Below, piece after piece: positions 34,901-45,827 of a stretch of 64,000 bases of DNA. Where the stretch lies: assembly GCF_964355755.1 (NCBI RefSeq), contig NC_092670.1, forward strand, positions 8,493,201 through 8,557,200. Direction: 5' to 3'. The position numbers and the translations under genes were made by a program. This stretch comes from Antedon mediterranea. Its lineage: Eukaryota; Echinodermata; Crinoidea; Comatulida; Antedonidae. Every line of letters starts with the position of its first letter. Positions within the stretch are counted from its first letter, which is position 1. The notes under the pieces were generated by a model. That model worked only from the letters and a program-made list of their open reading frames with translations. It was not told where the DNA came from and did not search any database.

Positions 34901-36299
34901 TGTTCAGTGAGAGGGCATGATGAATTTCCTATAAATTACAAACATGTTTAGGCTTCCACATGCATGCTTCTTACTAATGACAGTCTTGATTATTTATAGG
35001 CTGCTAGCGTTTTCTCAGCAGCATTTCAATCGGGACAACTTGGACCATTGATGGGTCAGTTTGGTCTTAATAAGGAAGCAACTGAGGCTGCCAACAGTGG
35101 AGGTAAGTTGGACATTGGTTCTGAGAACCATAGATTATGTGAATATTAAGCAAGTTAGAGTTGCAACCTTACGAATACGTAGCCAAATCTGTAAACACTT
35201 CTGTCAAACAAAATTTGTCTTACAAAATTTGTCTTACAAACTGGCACTTTCAGATCTGCCTTGAACCGGATTTTGATCATAAATATGCACAAACTAATCA
35301 ACGTCAACGTATATGAATGTAATGCATAAAAAATGTTACGAGAGCCTGCTGCTGCTTAAGGTTCTTAACCTATTATAACCTAGCCCTACATTCAGCAGTA
35401 ACATACATACATAGCAGTCTTTACTATTAACTATTTATAACCTATTTGATGGAGGCTAACAGGCAAAATTCTCAGACACACCATACAATTATGTGTATAA
35501 TATTATAACATTGATGACATCATAATTTGCAAATGGTAATGTACACAATTATAAATTTCAACATGGACGATGTCTGTATGTTTTATTGTGTGAATGTGTC
35601 CTTTTTAAAAAGTTACCATTGATTGGTGACTTTAGTTAAATTGCCTATCTGATACTATGCTGATACAGCCAACAAGTTGTTTAACTAGTATAAGTAAACA
35701 ACTATTTATTTCGGGCATTCTCTTCTCACCTATCCCTCCATTCACCAGATGGTACCGCTTGACATTGAGGTCAATTTTACTTTGTGCTCTTTTTTTTTTA
35801 TTAAACATCTATAGAACCCAAAACCCTAAATTAGAGTTTAAAAAAATAATTTAGAAATTGGACATAATTTAAAGCAACCTAATCCCCTACAAAATAAAAG
35901 AAATGGCTGCTCTATTTATTAGATATTTAATGGGCAAGTTTAACTAAGGTTTATTTTTTATCCCATTGTTGGCTTTTAAAATGCATTTGACCGTCTAGAT
36001 GTCTGTAAAGATCAAATGCATGTTCTACTTATCCTTTCATGCATGCAAATTGTAATGAACTTGCCTAGGGGTGTAGACTTGCCCAGGGGTGTCATTCCCA
36101 GGGCTTTTATTCCCAGGTTTGAGCATAAAGATATTATGTTAATTTTAATATATCTTTGTTTTGAATGAGTTTACCAATGCACAAGTCATTTATTTATTTA
36201 GATTTAGAAGCATTTGCTAAAGCTTTGTCAAAGACAACATCTGAAAAATCTACCTCTGAACAGCCAAAAGATGAAGATGAAAACATGAGTGTAGACTAA
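25932..36299 (+). CDS. ADRM1: Proteasomal ubiquitin receptor ADRM1/Rpn13, ten exons, 386 aa
   Basis: Subunit of the 19S proteasome cap: it captures ubiquitinated substrates and recruits the deubiquitinase UCH37. Exons: 25932-26135, 29517-29630, 30075-30231, 30890-30973, 31548-31602, 32681-32841, 33551-33574, 34263-34423, 35000-35102, 36202-36299. All junctions are GT-AG and the phases join without a break. The N-terminal Pru domain spans exons 1-3 ([58 protein letters not shown]). A Gly-rich stretch and a Ser/Thr/Pro/Ala linker follow. The C-terminal DEUBAD domain ([44 protein letters not shown]) ends in the acidic DEDENMSVD. Length is near the ~400 aa of vertebrate ADRM1. Exon 7 is only 24 nt. 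A MITE overlaps the exon 6 donor. Exon calls were made by eye; identity is secure. Confidence 0.93.
26211..26480. repeat. Cluster of TAGGCCTA-type palindromic words
   Basis: Dense overlapping TAGGCCTA, CTAGGC and CCTAGTA words start about 75 bp after ADRM1 exon 1. Similar clusters lie in the first introns of RPL7 and the carrier gene and upstream of the dehydrogenase. Confidence 0.6.
26620..28795 (-). mobile_element. 5'-truncated CR1/L2-like LINE in ADRM1 intron 1 (antisense)
   Basis: Minus-strand remnants run from RT motifs near 28780 ([18 protein letters not shown]), through LDFIKAF-like and [15 protein letters not shown], to [10 protein letters not shown] near 28285. The frame resumes after an inserted element with the post-RT domain, including [17 protein letters not shown] and [17 protein letters not shown] (27125 to 26775). 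The plus strand shows (ATTT)n at 26618-26642, i.e. an (AAAT)n 3' tail. Frameshifts and stops make it inactive. Confidence 0.75.
27460..28274. mobile_element. ~815-bp inverted-repeat element nested in the LINE
   Basis: Ends AGCCCCTTTCTCACAGA and TCTGTGAGAAAGGGGCT are exact inverted repeats, with CTA directly repeated at 27457-27459 and 28275-28277. The end word recurs inside (TCTGTGAGAAAGG near 27583; TTCTCACAGA near 28094 and 28195), and ACCGGTATA and GCCGGCAT words are abundant. The element therefore looks compound. No protein recognised. It interrupts the LINE right after the FVDD box. Confidence 0.7.
28866..28910 (+). repeat. Dispersed hairpin repeat (related to 9745-9790)
   Basis: AACTCGTTAAAGTGACGAGTT is followed by CAAATCTAGTT, matching the reverse complement of 9745-9790. 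It could be the B-box end of a tRNA-derived SINE. Confidence 0.35.
30541..30660 (+). mobile_element. LINE 3' UTR fragment ending in (ATT)n
   Basis: GCACAAAGCGCCATGAGC, CCACATGGGTGGGGA, ACCGGCGGTATACAAG and TTTTCATTTATTATT match the 3' end of the fragment at 31655-31930, so both derive from one family. It lies in ADRM1 intron 3. Confidence 0.65.
30731..30852 (+). repeat. Perfect 61-bp tandem duplication
   Basis: The segment beginning AATTATCATTTACATTACC and containing GATTGTGTGTGTGGCTG occurs twice in direct succession with a 61-bp offset, in ADRM1 intron 3. Confidence 0.85.
31655..31940 (+). mobile_element. LINE 3' end with C-terminal ORF2 remnant
   Basis: The frame ends [42 protein letters not shown], a widespread C-terminus of CR1/L2/Jockey-like ORF2 proteins. 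It is followed by the same GCGCCATGAGC/CCACATGGGTGG UTR as at 30541-30660. Heavily 5'-truncated, in ADRM1 intron 5. Confidence 0.75.
31968..32118. mobile_element. TIR-MITE family A, copy 3
   Basis: TTAAGCCTTGTCTACACTATC on the left and GATAGTGTAGACAAAGCCTTA on the right form a long inverted repeat around ATATGGTAGTG words. In ADRM1 intron 5. Confidence 0.75.
32430..32610. repeat. Dispersed repeat with GTCCCCTGAATAGG words
   Basis: GTCCCCTGAATAGG, GTAGTGTTAAAA and GCCCCTCT blocks recur at 41935-42060. Class unknown; no protein. In ADRM1 intron 5. Confidence 0.45.
32843..33047. mobile_element. TIR-MITE family A, copy 4, inserted in the ADRM1 exon 6 donor
   Basis: The left end TAAGGCTCTGTCACACTATC and right end AGTTTAGACAGAGCTTA are inverted repeats. 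The CCCAAATATGGTAGTGATAT unit is amplified inside, making this the longest copy (205 bp). TA lies at both ends (32843-32844 and 33046-33047). The exon 6 splice donor A|GTAAGG (32842-32847) overlaps this left end. Confidence 0.8.
33700..34178 (+). mobile_element. LINE 3' fragment ending in (AAAT)n
   Basis: A broken frame near 33800-34045 contains [20 protein letters not shown] and [11 protein letters not shown], resembling the extreme C-terminus of jockey-type ORF2 proteins. It is followed by GGCGTCTTGAAGCTAAGGTG, a short hairpin, and (AAAT)n at 34148-34172. In ADRM1 intron 7. Confidence 0.55.
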
Positions 36300-36496
36300 A
36301 GTGGTTCAAGACAACAATATTACTCAATGTTTGTGTGCAGGTATAGAGTACACAGTGAATACAGTATAATAATTTAGATTGAAGAAATCAATATTCTAAG
36401 AAAGCTACGACATGTGGATAATATTAAATCAAATGTTTAAAATATTAAAAAGAAATTAAAAATGTTTGTGCCATTATGTTATTAAGATACAGTATA

Positions 36497-36502
36497 ATAA
36501 AA
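36497..36502 (+). terminator. Likely ADRM1 polyadenylation signal
   Basis: AATAAA about 200 bp after the ADRM1 stop codon, the first canonical hexamer in a suitable position. Confidence 0.45.
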
Positions 36503-36966
36503 TTAGAGTTTGAGCAGAAATTGTTTTATTTTTTATCAACTCATTGTATTTATCACACATTACAGTCTTGCAAATAAATGTTAGCATAATAACTATACAA
36601 AATCAAGAGCTGAATTACATTTGTTATACTGAGTTCAGTTTTACCACTAAAGCGCTTCATTTACGACAAATTTCCCAGTTTCTCGGTTTGTATTCAACCT
36701 TTTAAAAGACCATTGCCCAGGCGAGATAATGGATGGACGCTCAAAACGATGAGTTTCCAATCGCATACTTCATAATCTGATTAGTGTGCTCTTTATATTT
36801 ACTGCCTAGCAGAATTATTTATTACTGTTAATTATTAGCTATCACTATCTCTTAATTATTTTTTTTTTCTTACACAAACACAGAAGAATACTTGAGAATA
36901 TTCAGTGTATTTTGAACAAGTCTATATAAACCATGGTTTACTATAATTTTGATACAGATCATTGAT

Positions 36967-37100
36967 TTAAGCCTTTAAAACTTTAAAACTTTATGTGACA
37001 AATATGCGATGTGCGCATATATGGACATGATGCTGTCATATCACTGCCATATTTAGACACATCACACTTTATTTTGCCAAACTAGTGTAGACAAAGCGTA
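36967..37100. mobile_element. TIR-MITE family A, copy 5
   Basis: TTAAGCCTTTAAAACTTTAAA with TTATGTGACAAAT at the left and AAACTAGTGTAGACAAAGCG at the right. The left end is rearranged compared with other copies. Confidence 0.6.
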
Positions 37101-38161
37101 TAACATATGATGGAATGTAGTTAAAAGAAGCTTTGTTAATATAATGCTCTACCAGCACAGATCTAATGCAAGTCTTAACTGTATAACAAAAGCGTTTTGG
37201 CAGTGGACTTTATACCTGAACTAGTCTGCAAATTATTTCAAGATTAATTGACAAACTGTACCATATTTACGGTAATTATTTGCAGATCACCATTGATATC
37301 TGTTCTTGTTTACAAAGTTTTCTTGCCTTATTCTTCTTACCATCATAATTCAGGACAAATAACACACATGAAATAAACCCTGACTTGCTATTTACAGTAA
37401 GCAATTGCCAACAAATTAATAATTAATCTAGCACCATTGAGTTGGCATTTTATTTCTGTATGAATAAACAATACCCATACATTCTGTATATAAAACCATG
37501 ATTAAATTACTGAAGTTGTCTGCTGAAACTTTAATGCTGTCTTCAGAACAAAGCCTTAAAAAGGGCCTGTTTTTTTTCTAGAATGGATGACTATAAATAG
37601 ATAAATACTGTATTTACATTTGTCCTACAGAAAGCTAATTCATATACAGTATATTACTTTTAGAAAGCAAAAAGAAACCAAGTTCCATTCAACAGTTAGC
37701 TATCCTATATAGTGATGATAATCTTTTATTTTTTATGTCATTCGATGAAAATAATATTTTTTTAAATCCAATCAAATGGCTTCATGAATAAACAATAATA
37801 TTTAAATAAAAATTGTATTGATATTGACGTCATTTGATTGGACGAATATGGTAAAAATTGTAATCCTTTCAAGGATGAAAACTTGTGTCAATTGTTTTTC
37901 TGCAGGAAAATGTATAGTGTATTTTTTTATACAGTATATCTATCTAATGCAATTGTTATAAATCGTCTATATGTAGTATTTATCAGGCCAATATAGTACA
38001 GTAGCTAATCAAGTCATTTAAATGCTTTTAACACAGTTTAAACAAACTTCGCTATTTATACTTTAAAAGGTGCTGCACAATATTATTGAAATGAATACCA
38101 AATATTAGACAGTTAGTCTACTCTTGTGCCAGTTAATATTTTAATCAAAGGTCACCATAGG
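37101..38161. other. No gene seen between ADRM1 and the dehydrogenase
   Basis: AT-rich. It holds CCAATCAAATG and its complement about 70 bp apart (37768-37850), perhaps a small inverted-repeat element related to 3883-3901. Confidence 0.35.
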
Positions 38162-38167
38162 TTTATT
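38162..38167 (-). terminator. Possible polyadenylation signal of the minus-strand dehydrogenase
   Basis: TTTATT on the plus strand (AATAAA on the minus) about 140 bp beyond the stop codon at 38309. Confidence 0.35.
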
Positions 38168-38308
38168 AAACTATTGACCTGAAAGAAATATTGTTATGAA
38201 TTAATAATTTCTAACCCTCATATAATAGTTGTGAACTTCAAAATGAGTTCAATTATGTAATTATTGATTCATATGATTTTTTTTTAAATTAACCCTTCAA
38301 AAACGTGC

Positions 38309-41300
38309 TCAGTTCTTCTTTCCGTGACCGACGAATTCATCCATACTTTGAAGAACGCCGAAAAAGTTTGCAACTTTGAGCAGTACTTCCACTGGCAAAA
38401 TTCTGTGAAAAAAATAGTATGAATGAATTTAATTCACTTTTTATTTAAATGAGTTTATTCTTATAATCCTCTCTTTTCTCAGCTTTCTGATATTGAAAAC
38501 ACTTATTTTTTCTACTTTATTTTAGCTAAAGGTATTTTTAAATGATGAAAAATACTGATAGCTATACTCAAAATTGCCTTGTACTGCAGTATTGTTATTT
38601 GAAAGGTGAAAGTAATAAATGTTTATTGCCTGTGAACTCTGTTAGCTGTAAAATATTAGAGCCATCACCAATGCTTTATGAGCGATGTAACAAACTCCTC
38701 TGATTTTAAAGTGTTAATACTATAAGATATTAGTGGGAAACAAGCTTAAAGCATATAAAACAAACACTTGATTTCTTAACATTAAGCTGCTTTCACATTG
38801 CGAAAATATTGCGAGCGTTGAGCTTGCTTTGACATTGATAGCATGAATTCGGTATAAATCCAATGTCATAAGATAAATTGGCCTTAAACCTTTTTACTCG
38901 GGGTACCCGAGTCTAGGACTTACTCATTTTCTCCTCCATCTGGACACTATTGAGTAAAAAGTGCGATTTTTAAAGTACTACTCCTCCCTTATTAGTTGTA
39001 GTATTGAGCTGGGATTTAGCATGAATATACTACAGGGACATGTCCTCAAATCTATAGATTTTTAAATTTCAAACCGGATGCAGCCATATGACGTCTCGAA
39101 GATGATACCATATAGCCGTATTTGGTAGGTTATTGATGTGTATGTGACGTCGCATCCCGTCTTATGACGTCATTACAGCTTCATTTGCTGTATCCCGAGT
39201 ATCACACATTCGTGCTTTTTTGTTAATTAATTTGTTTAATTAAGAAGCCACAATGTGCAACACACACCACAGCGTTATGTAGTTATATGCGGCTTCTTGG
39301 CGTAGTGGTTATCACGTTTGCTTAACACGCAGAAGGTACCTGGTTCGAGCCCGGGCGAAACCTTTTTTTCCTTAAATTTATGGTGAAATATACTGTATAT
39401 GTAATATGATAATTATACAGAGTATATCAAATTTTTATTATTTTTTAAAATACTTATTTTGTGTAATCGGTAATTATCACTTTTACACATGTTTATTTTG
39501 CTTTGTGCTTATTACCATTTATTTGTAATTTAAATGGATTAAAAAACTTTCTGTAACCCACATTTTTAGTGTAAGAGGTTTCGTAGTGTAGTGGTTGTCA
39601 AGTCTGCTTAACACGCAGAAGGTCCCGGTTCGAGCCCTGGCGAAACCTATTTTTCTTTAACTTTATGGTGAAATATACTGTATACGTAATATGATATAGA
39701 GTATCTCGTTTTATTACTCGGGGTACCTGAGTCTAGGACTCTCTCATCTTTTCCTCTTCTTCTTCCATCCGGACACTATTGAGCAAAAAGTGCGATTTAT
39801 AAAGTACTACTCCTCCCTTATTCGTTGTAGTATTGAGCTCGGATTTAGCATGAATATACTACAGGGACATGTCCTCAAAACTATAGAGCCGGATTTTTTA
39901 ATTTCATACCGGATGCAGCCATATGACGTCTCGAAGATGGTACCGTATAGCCGTATTTGGTAGCGCGGTTATTGATGTGTATGTGACATTACATCCGGTC
40001 TTATGACGTCATTACAGCTTCTTTCGCTGTACCCCGAGTATTGCACATTCGTGCTTGTTTTTTATGTTTACCAGTAAGTGATCTATGGAACCCACACCAC
40101 TATTCCAATCAACAGGTCAAACATGTTGGTGTTAAACGTTGTATAAGAATACACAGTGTAACATTAGTAACATCAATTAATGTTAAGCTCTGTTTACACT
40201 ATCAAACTAGTTTGACAAAAAAAAGTGTGATGTGTCCAAATATGGTATTGTGTGTCCATATATGGGCATATCACATTTTTGTTGTCATATAAAGTTTGAT
40301 AGTGTAGACAGAGCTTTATGTACAAGCGAGAATCTTTCAATTCACTAATATCACATACTGGGACATTTTGGTGGGTCATGGTAGTGGTACAGTATGGTAG
40401 ACAAAATACTCTATCAATAAAATATGTTAAAATACACAAGAAATTACAAGAAGCACAACAATAAACATGATATGGCAGGTACCATGGATTTAATTTGAAG
40501 AGATACATAGCTTGTCTTCTCCATGCATGCGAGATACTCACGTTTTAAGATACACAAAAACGTGCATGATCCAAGGTAAGACTAAAACCTCTTGATTAGT
40601 GACGACAGCATCTACCACTCTCTTGCCAACAGATGTGGGTGACAGGCTAGGTAGTATGAATGGATATCTATAATGAAAAGTATACAATGTTCTAGTACCA
40701 ATATCCAAAGTAATCTCAATGGGCCTTTTGCTTGAATGAACATTAGAATGGGTTTATGAAATATGTGGAGTGAAAAAAAGACAGCAAACTACACCATTAT
40801 TTATGTGATGCTCTTAGAGTTGCTCTAAGTTGTTCTAGTTTTAGTTGTTGTTGTTGTTGTTATTATTTCTTTACTATGTGTACCACTAGTCAATGGCACA
40901 TAGTACAGCATCTCGGTCTGTATTCTAGCTCAAATATTATACATATGAAACGCCAAAATAATCATCATAAGTCAAATCACTGTCTAGAACCTAGACCAGA
41001 TGTGTTTCATGAATAGAAAGGTAAATGAACAAATATTTTCTTGATACGGATAGTCTGTGAATATTAGGAATAAAAAAAGTTGTTTTTGAGATGTTCCATA
41101 AAAATATTCAAATTGTAAGTTGTTGCAATTGGTATTTTTTTAAATTTTAAATAGCCGCCTATAAAATAAAGTTGTCAAATTGAAAAAAAAGCCCTTTAAC
41201 ATTTGCCACAATATTTTTTATGAACTAAAACAGATATTTATTTGAGCTAATTTCCTGTTTTGCATAAATTCACCCAAATTCCTTCTTTTCTATAAAGCTC

Positions 41301-44300
41301 TGTCTACTATATTCCATGTACCGTACTGTAGCCTTCTTTAAAATTACCAACATTAACAGGTCAATGCTACTGTAGCAGCTGAAGCAGTTCTCAAAGCAGC
41401 AGCATTGATGTTCAAAGATATTAAACAAAATTTCAAAACTGTAGTAACAGGCATGATCAATGCTGCAAAACAGATTATAATTTATAGCAATTTTCAACAA
41501 TCAAAACTCTTTTTGCTCTCCAACAAAAACAAAAGGCTGTTCACACAATCTCTCTAATTAATAAATATTATTAAACAGTCAAATAGAAGCCCTCTTTTTG
41601 TATACACTATTAAAGGGGAAACTTTCCTGTGAAACAACAAGGGGAAACACTATTTCCAGCCCCCTATTCAGGGACCTATTAAGGCGACTTTGTTGGGTCC
41701 TGAAGGTATCCTCTAAATACTGTGGAGTTCTACTACACTGTATACAGACCTGCCAACATTTACAATGCAAGTGGAACAGCAGTGTAATGTCTGGCTTTAA
41801 ATATTTTACAATGGGTGCACCTTCCATCCAGATTAAAGTTAACTTTAAAACAGAGTACAGTTAGGAAAGGGGAAAAAAGAATCAGAATAAATTGCTACTG
41901 TAAACGTTATCAACATTGTTTACAGTAGAACTCCTACTTATACAGTTAAATAATAGTCCCCTGAATAGGGGTTGGCTTGTTTGTAGTGTTAAAACATTAT
42001 TTTCCCCTCTACCTACAGTATTCTCCAGGAAGTGTGCAATAGGGGTGTGTCTACTGAATGCTTTTGGATATAATTTCTTATTGTGCATTTTTATCCATAG
42101 GTGTAAAAACATCTGTTCTAAGTCAAGAATAATGGGATTTGTATAATGTATGGATACAGTTAAGACAAACATTCATGGAAACCTAAAACCGAATAAAATG
42201 AACACCTTTTTATAAAATTCAAACAATATTCAAGGTACTATAGAATATTCAACTATAATTTTACTTTGTGCAAACTAACCTACAGTATTTTTTGTATGTT
42301 TGATCAAAAGGGCATTAAAGGTAATTATAATATCACCCCTGGATACAGTATATTCAATTTGTGTATTTGCCCCAATTATGAAAGATCAAACGTGTGATTG
42401 ATGGTGTTATTCATTTAGAAGCCAGCACAATGCTTTGCAAGGGTAAATAAACTCTTTATCAAACTTGGTCAAAAAAGATTAAAGATTATACAGATTGCAA
42501 TTCATTGATATTCATGAGTTTGTGTGTAGATTAGTCTACTTGGGATGTTAATGAATACATTGACATGATTTATATCAATTTTGTTTTAGCATAAATACAT
42601 ATTATATACAGATAACTAATCTAAGTCTATGAACACAGCTGCAAATAGACATACTATAAATACATTAACATTTTCTAATAGAATACTTCTCCATATAGGC
42701 CTCTTGGTCAAAATAAAATACAAAAAAAAGTAGTATATTTATAGTAACAGGATCTGGCCTGATAGATACATTATATCATCTCTCAATCGTTTGTGGATAA
42801 TATTTGGGTATATTATTTTCAACAATAAAGAAAAGTTTAATTTTATATAGCATATGCTGCACCATATTTCAGTTCAATTATTAATATTTCGTCAAGCACT
42901 CTGGCTCGAAAATTGTCTTGCTTGTCACTTATATAAACATAAGAAAATATGATAAAATGGCTAAAATACAGACAGTACAACAGGGTCAGAATACAAATGC
43001 AACAATACTAACATTTCAAGAAAGGTTAAAACAAAAAAATATCATATGGTTAGAGTTCATATACAGTATGTATATAAAAATTGGATTTAAAAAATGTTCT
43101 CCTGACAAAGTTTTCATTAAAAAGCCTCATGAGTCGTATTTATTAATATGTAACCATGTAATGTTTCAGAGAGCATAAACATTCCCTCCTCCACAACCCC
43201 ATCTTTTTCTCCATGATGCAACTAATACAGAATACTAACTTTATTTTGACACCTTTGAACATTTCTGTAGTGATGTGATACGGGTTAACCAGGGTGAATT
43301 TCACGTCTGTAGCGCCCTCAGCTAGAGCTTCTAAGCACACCGATTCATGGAAACCCTGCGCTGCAAACTTGCTCATACAGTAGTCGCTAAGTCTAACAAG
43401 CCCAAAATTGCCAGCAATACTCGCAATGGTTACAACATGTCCATGGTTGGTTGATATCATATGCGGCAAAAAAGCTTTAATCATCTAAAATTAAAACAAA
43501 ACGAAAATAAAAAAATGGTTTAATTAAAAAAACTGCAAAAATGAATTTCAAGAAGCTGTATATAATTGCAGCATGTTGCAGGGGGGGAATACTGTCATAT
43601 GGGTTTGTGGGGAGTTGGGTTTCGAGGGCCGGACACCAACCTTCTCAGTATAGCGAACAGTAGGTGGATTGGAATTATTTATACATTATTAAGCGGTTGT
43701 TAAAGATAGTCTTCGAGACAGTGTAGTTATTGTAGAAGGGCACAATAATAATATTATTGTTAAACATTTCATTCAGCACTGTATTACAAAAACAAAGATA
43801 TTTTTTATATTTTATAATAAAAAGGAAACGAAAGTCTCACTCACCCAAACGTGAGCTAGTGAGTTTATCTCTATTGTTTTAATAATGGATTCGTCTGGAA
43901 TATCCATCAGTCGTTTTCCCGAAACAATACCCGCATTGTTTACCAAAATATCTATCTCCCCTACTTCCTCTTTCACTTTTCGTGCAACACGATAGACATC
44001 TTCACGTTTAGATACATCGCATTTAAAAGTAGAAACCTTAGCTCCGATTTCCTTGACAGCATCAGCAGTTTTCCTATTAGCTACATCATTTATATCCCAC
44101 AGCACTAATTCAGCACCCTTTCGGGCAAATTGTGTAGCGATATGAAATCCTAGGCCTCCGCCAGCTCCAGTAATGAGCACACGTTCTCCGGCCACGGACT
44201 TGGCAATCCAAGAGGCTGGAAGAAAAAATCGCAATGTCGAGCGTAGTATCTCCCATAATATCTGTAAATTTAGTATAATGAAATCAGCAATGGCATTCAT
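38309..44300 (-). CDS. Short-chain dehydrogenase, SDR16C/RDH10-like retinol dehydrogenase, four exons, 306 aa
   Basis: NAD(P)-dependent oxidoreductase. Relatives (RDH10, SDR16C5, HSD17B11/13) oxidise retinol or steroids at ER or lipid-droplet membranes. Minus-strand exons: 44300-43845, 43484-43240, 40667-40542, 38402-38309, all GT-AG and in phase. N-terminal hydrophobic anchor (IADFIILNLQILWEIL, residues ~4-30); cofactor motif TGAGGGLG (~44-51); NNAG (~118-121); catalytic Ser in IASIAG and Y-x3-K in DYCMSKFAAQGFHES; VNPYHITTEMF; C-terminal VANFFGVLQSMDEFVGHGKKN, typical of the family. Length matches SDR16C5 (~309 aa). Intron 3 holds two plus-strand tRNA-like genes and a MITE. Which orthologue it is cannot be decided by eye. 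The start is the only in-frame Met before the anchor. Confidence 0.9.
38895..39218 (+). repeat. ~330-bp repeat, copy A, upstream of the first tRNA-like gene
   Basis: Runs from ACTCGGGGTACCCGAGTCTAGG to ATTCGTGCTT and is repeated at 39715-40057 at high similarity. Shared blocks include AAGTACTACTCCTCCCTTATT, GCATGAATATACTACAGGGA and ATGACGTCTCGAAGATG, and each copy has TTATGACGTCATTACAGCTTC with a CRE-like palindrome. Confidence 0.85.
39291..39362 (+). tRNA. tRNA-Val(AAC)-like gene, degenerate
   Basis: Anticodon arm TTTGC-TTAACAC-GCAGA gives anticodon AAC. The T arm CCTGG-TTCGAGC-CCGGG pairs, with one G-U. The D region GTAGTGGTTATCAC is typical of eukaryotic tRNA-Val. The acceptor GGCTTCT against CGAAACC has two mismatches, so it may be a pseudogene. 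A T7 terminator follows at 39363. No CCA is encoded and no intron is present. Confidence 0.6.
39577..39647 (+). tRNA. tRNA-Val(AAC) gene or near-functional copy
   Basis: The acceptor GGTTTCG/CGAAACC pairs perfectly. The anticodon arm TCTGC-TTAACAC-GCAGA gives AAC. The T arm CCCGG-TTCGAGC-CCTGG has one mismatch, and the D arm ends CAA instead of CAC. TTTTT follows shortly after. Both tRNA-like genes are followed by TTTATGGTGAAATATACTG, so they arose by local duplication. Confidence 0.65.
39715..40057 (+). repeat. ~330-bp repeat, copy B, downstream of the second tRNA-like gene
   Basis: The second copy of the module at 38895-39218. The order copy A, tRNA-like, tRNA-like, copy B suggests tandem duplication of a module-plus-tRNA segment, or capture of the tRNA genes between repeats. 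Frames across it are not coding. Confidence 0.85.
40183..40317. mobile_element. TIR-MITE family A, copy 6
   Basis: TTAAGCTCTGTTTACACTATC at the left and GATAGTGTAGACAGAGCTTTA at the right are nearly perfect inverted repeats. It has a short interior and lies in intron 3 of the dehydrogenase gene. Confidence 0.8.
41935..42060. repeat. Dispersed repeat related to 32430-32610
   Basis: GTCCCCTGAATAGGGGTTG, GTAGTGTTAAAACATTATTT and CCCCTCT blocks are shared with the copy in ADRM1 intron 5. In intron 2 of the dehydrogenase. Confidence 0.45.
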
Positions 44301-44646
44301 TTTGTTGCAGGGTGTTAAATCGTTGGCCTAAGTATCTATAATCAGTAGTAAGCTAGGCCTAGATATAGGCCTAGTATCAAAGTACAGTGCGCACTAAATA
44401 ATAGTAAAAATAGGCTATTATTATACACGCATCAAACACACACACAAACCACACACCGCGAAAAATAAAACTTCAAGTTGAGTTGAAAATGTATGTCAAA
44501 GTTCAGAATGGTACATTATTACGTACACGTCGTCAGCTTGATTTATGAAGTGATTGGATAAAAAAAACAATGTTCAGAAGAGAAAGCACATGGCATGTCT
44601 CCGTGGGGGGCGGGGCTATTATAAAGATATTATGTCAAAATACTAT

Positions 44647-44688
44647 ACTACCCATGGAGCTATAACATTTTATAGCTCTATGACTACA
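44647..44688. mobile_element. Possible degenerate tiny palindromic insertion (copy 4)
   Basis: The core 44653-44682 starts CATGGAGCTATAA and ends TTATAGCTCTATG: 12 of 13 arm positions pair around a 4-nt loop. It begins like copies 1 and 2. Both sides carry ACTAC, but the two 7-bp flanks are not in exact register, so target duplication is not proven. Confidence 0.4.
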
Positions 44689-45808
44689 CTATATAGATTT
44701 ATAAAGCGCTTTTCCAAAACAAAATTAATTAGAGCAGTATATAAGGACAAAATTATTTCCTAAGGGAAAAGAAAACTTTTTCTTCTAAATACATTATTAA
44801 TGTGTATTTATATATTTTTTTCATATAATTTGATATCTTAAATATGTCTATTTTTGTGTCTATGTAATTTTTACACATACATACACTAACAGTCACTACA
44901 AGGATATGGATCTAATGCATGCAGTTTATATTATATTAAGACCAAAAAACAATACTCAACAAACTGAATATTATGTCGCATACTGTATTTTTTGTTTGAA
45001 TTAATTATTTTTAATCGTATTTTAATTGTATTTTACACTGGCCTATTTTACCAATTAATGGCATGTATCATTTTTTTTTTTTTTGATGTATTGTCTTTTT
45101 GCCTGAGAAAAATTAATTTCCATTTTAAGTGAACCCCTTAAACTTTTAGGTTGATTTTATCAAATTTGTATAATAAAAATATAATAATATATTAATAATT
45201 ATATTTGAAATAGTGTATTAATTGAAATTTGTATATTCAATTCAATTCAACAACAACATTTAGTTCATCAATGGCTCAGTATAACTAACAAATAGTAAAA
45301 AAGATATCAAATAGATTGATATAAAGAAACCATAATAGGATCATTACTAGAAGATCTTGAAAGAAGAAAATCTTGTCACGTAAGACCCTTTTAGAGTAAT
45401 GATTTATACATTGTTGATTTACAGACTAAACAAATCAAAATTTGATCAATAAAATCAATAAAACAAACAAAAAACAGAATAGTAATATAAATAATAATAG
45501 TTATATTCATGAACGCTTTAATACAATGATAGGAAATATCTTTTTAATTTATTCCGAAAGGTAAAAAGAGAAGTTTTAATAGTGACATATTTACTACTTA
45601 GCAATATTCTAGAGGGCGGTAATATAAGCCATTGATTTTATATTATAATACAGATATTTTAACGAAGAAAGAGAAAATGATTTTTATATCTAAATGATTC
45701 AATATAAATAATTTTATAATTTATATATTTTATTCCTTTGGTAGTTATGAGATTTAAAATAAATTAACAATAAATTATTTAGATACAAAATTGTTTAGAA
45801 TCAAGTGG
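44689..45808. other. No gene seen; interval between divergent dehydrogenase and RPL7 genes
   Basis: Very AT-rich with no conserved frame. The two genes are divergently transcribed about 1.5 kb apart. Confidence 0.35.
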
Positions 45809-45818
45809 CCTTTTCTCT
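45809..45818 (+). promoter_or_regulatory. Pyrimidine-rich (TCT/TOP-like) initiator of RPL7
   Basis: CCTTTTCTCT lies 10-19 bp upstream of the RPL7 start codon, resembling the polypyrimidine initiator of ribosomal-protein genes. The start context ACAAACATGGCGG also fits a YY1-type element. Confidence 0.45.
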
Positions 45819-45827
45819 AGTACAAAC

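Noticed and set aside
40041-40541. Open frames at 40041-40292 (+) and 40194-40541 (-)
   Set aside because: They cover a repeat copy and MITE copy 6; peptides are translations of inverted-repeat DNA.
41579-42172. Overlapping frames on both strands in the dehydrogenase intron
   Set aside because: They cross a dispersed repeat shared with 32430-32610 and show no protein features.
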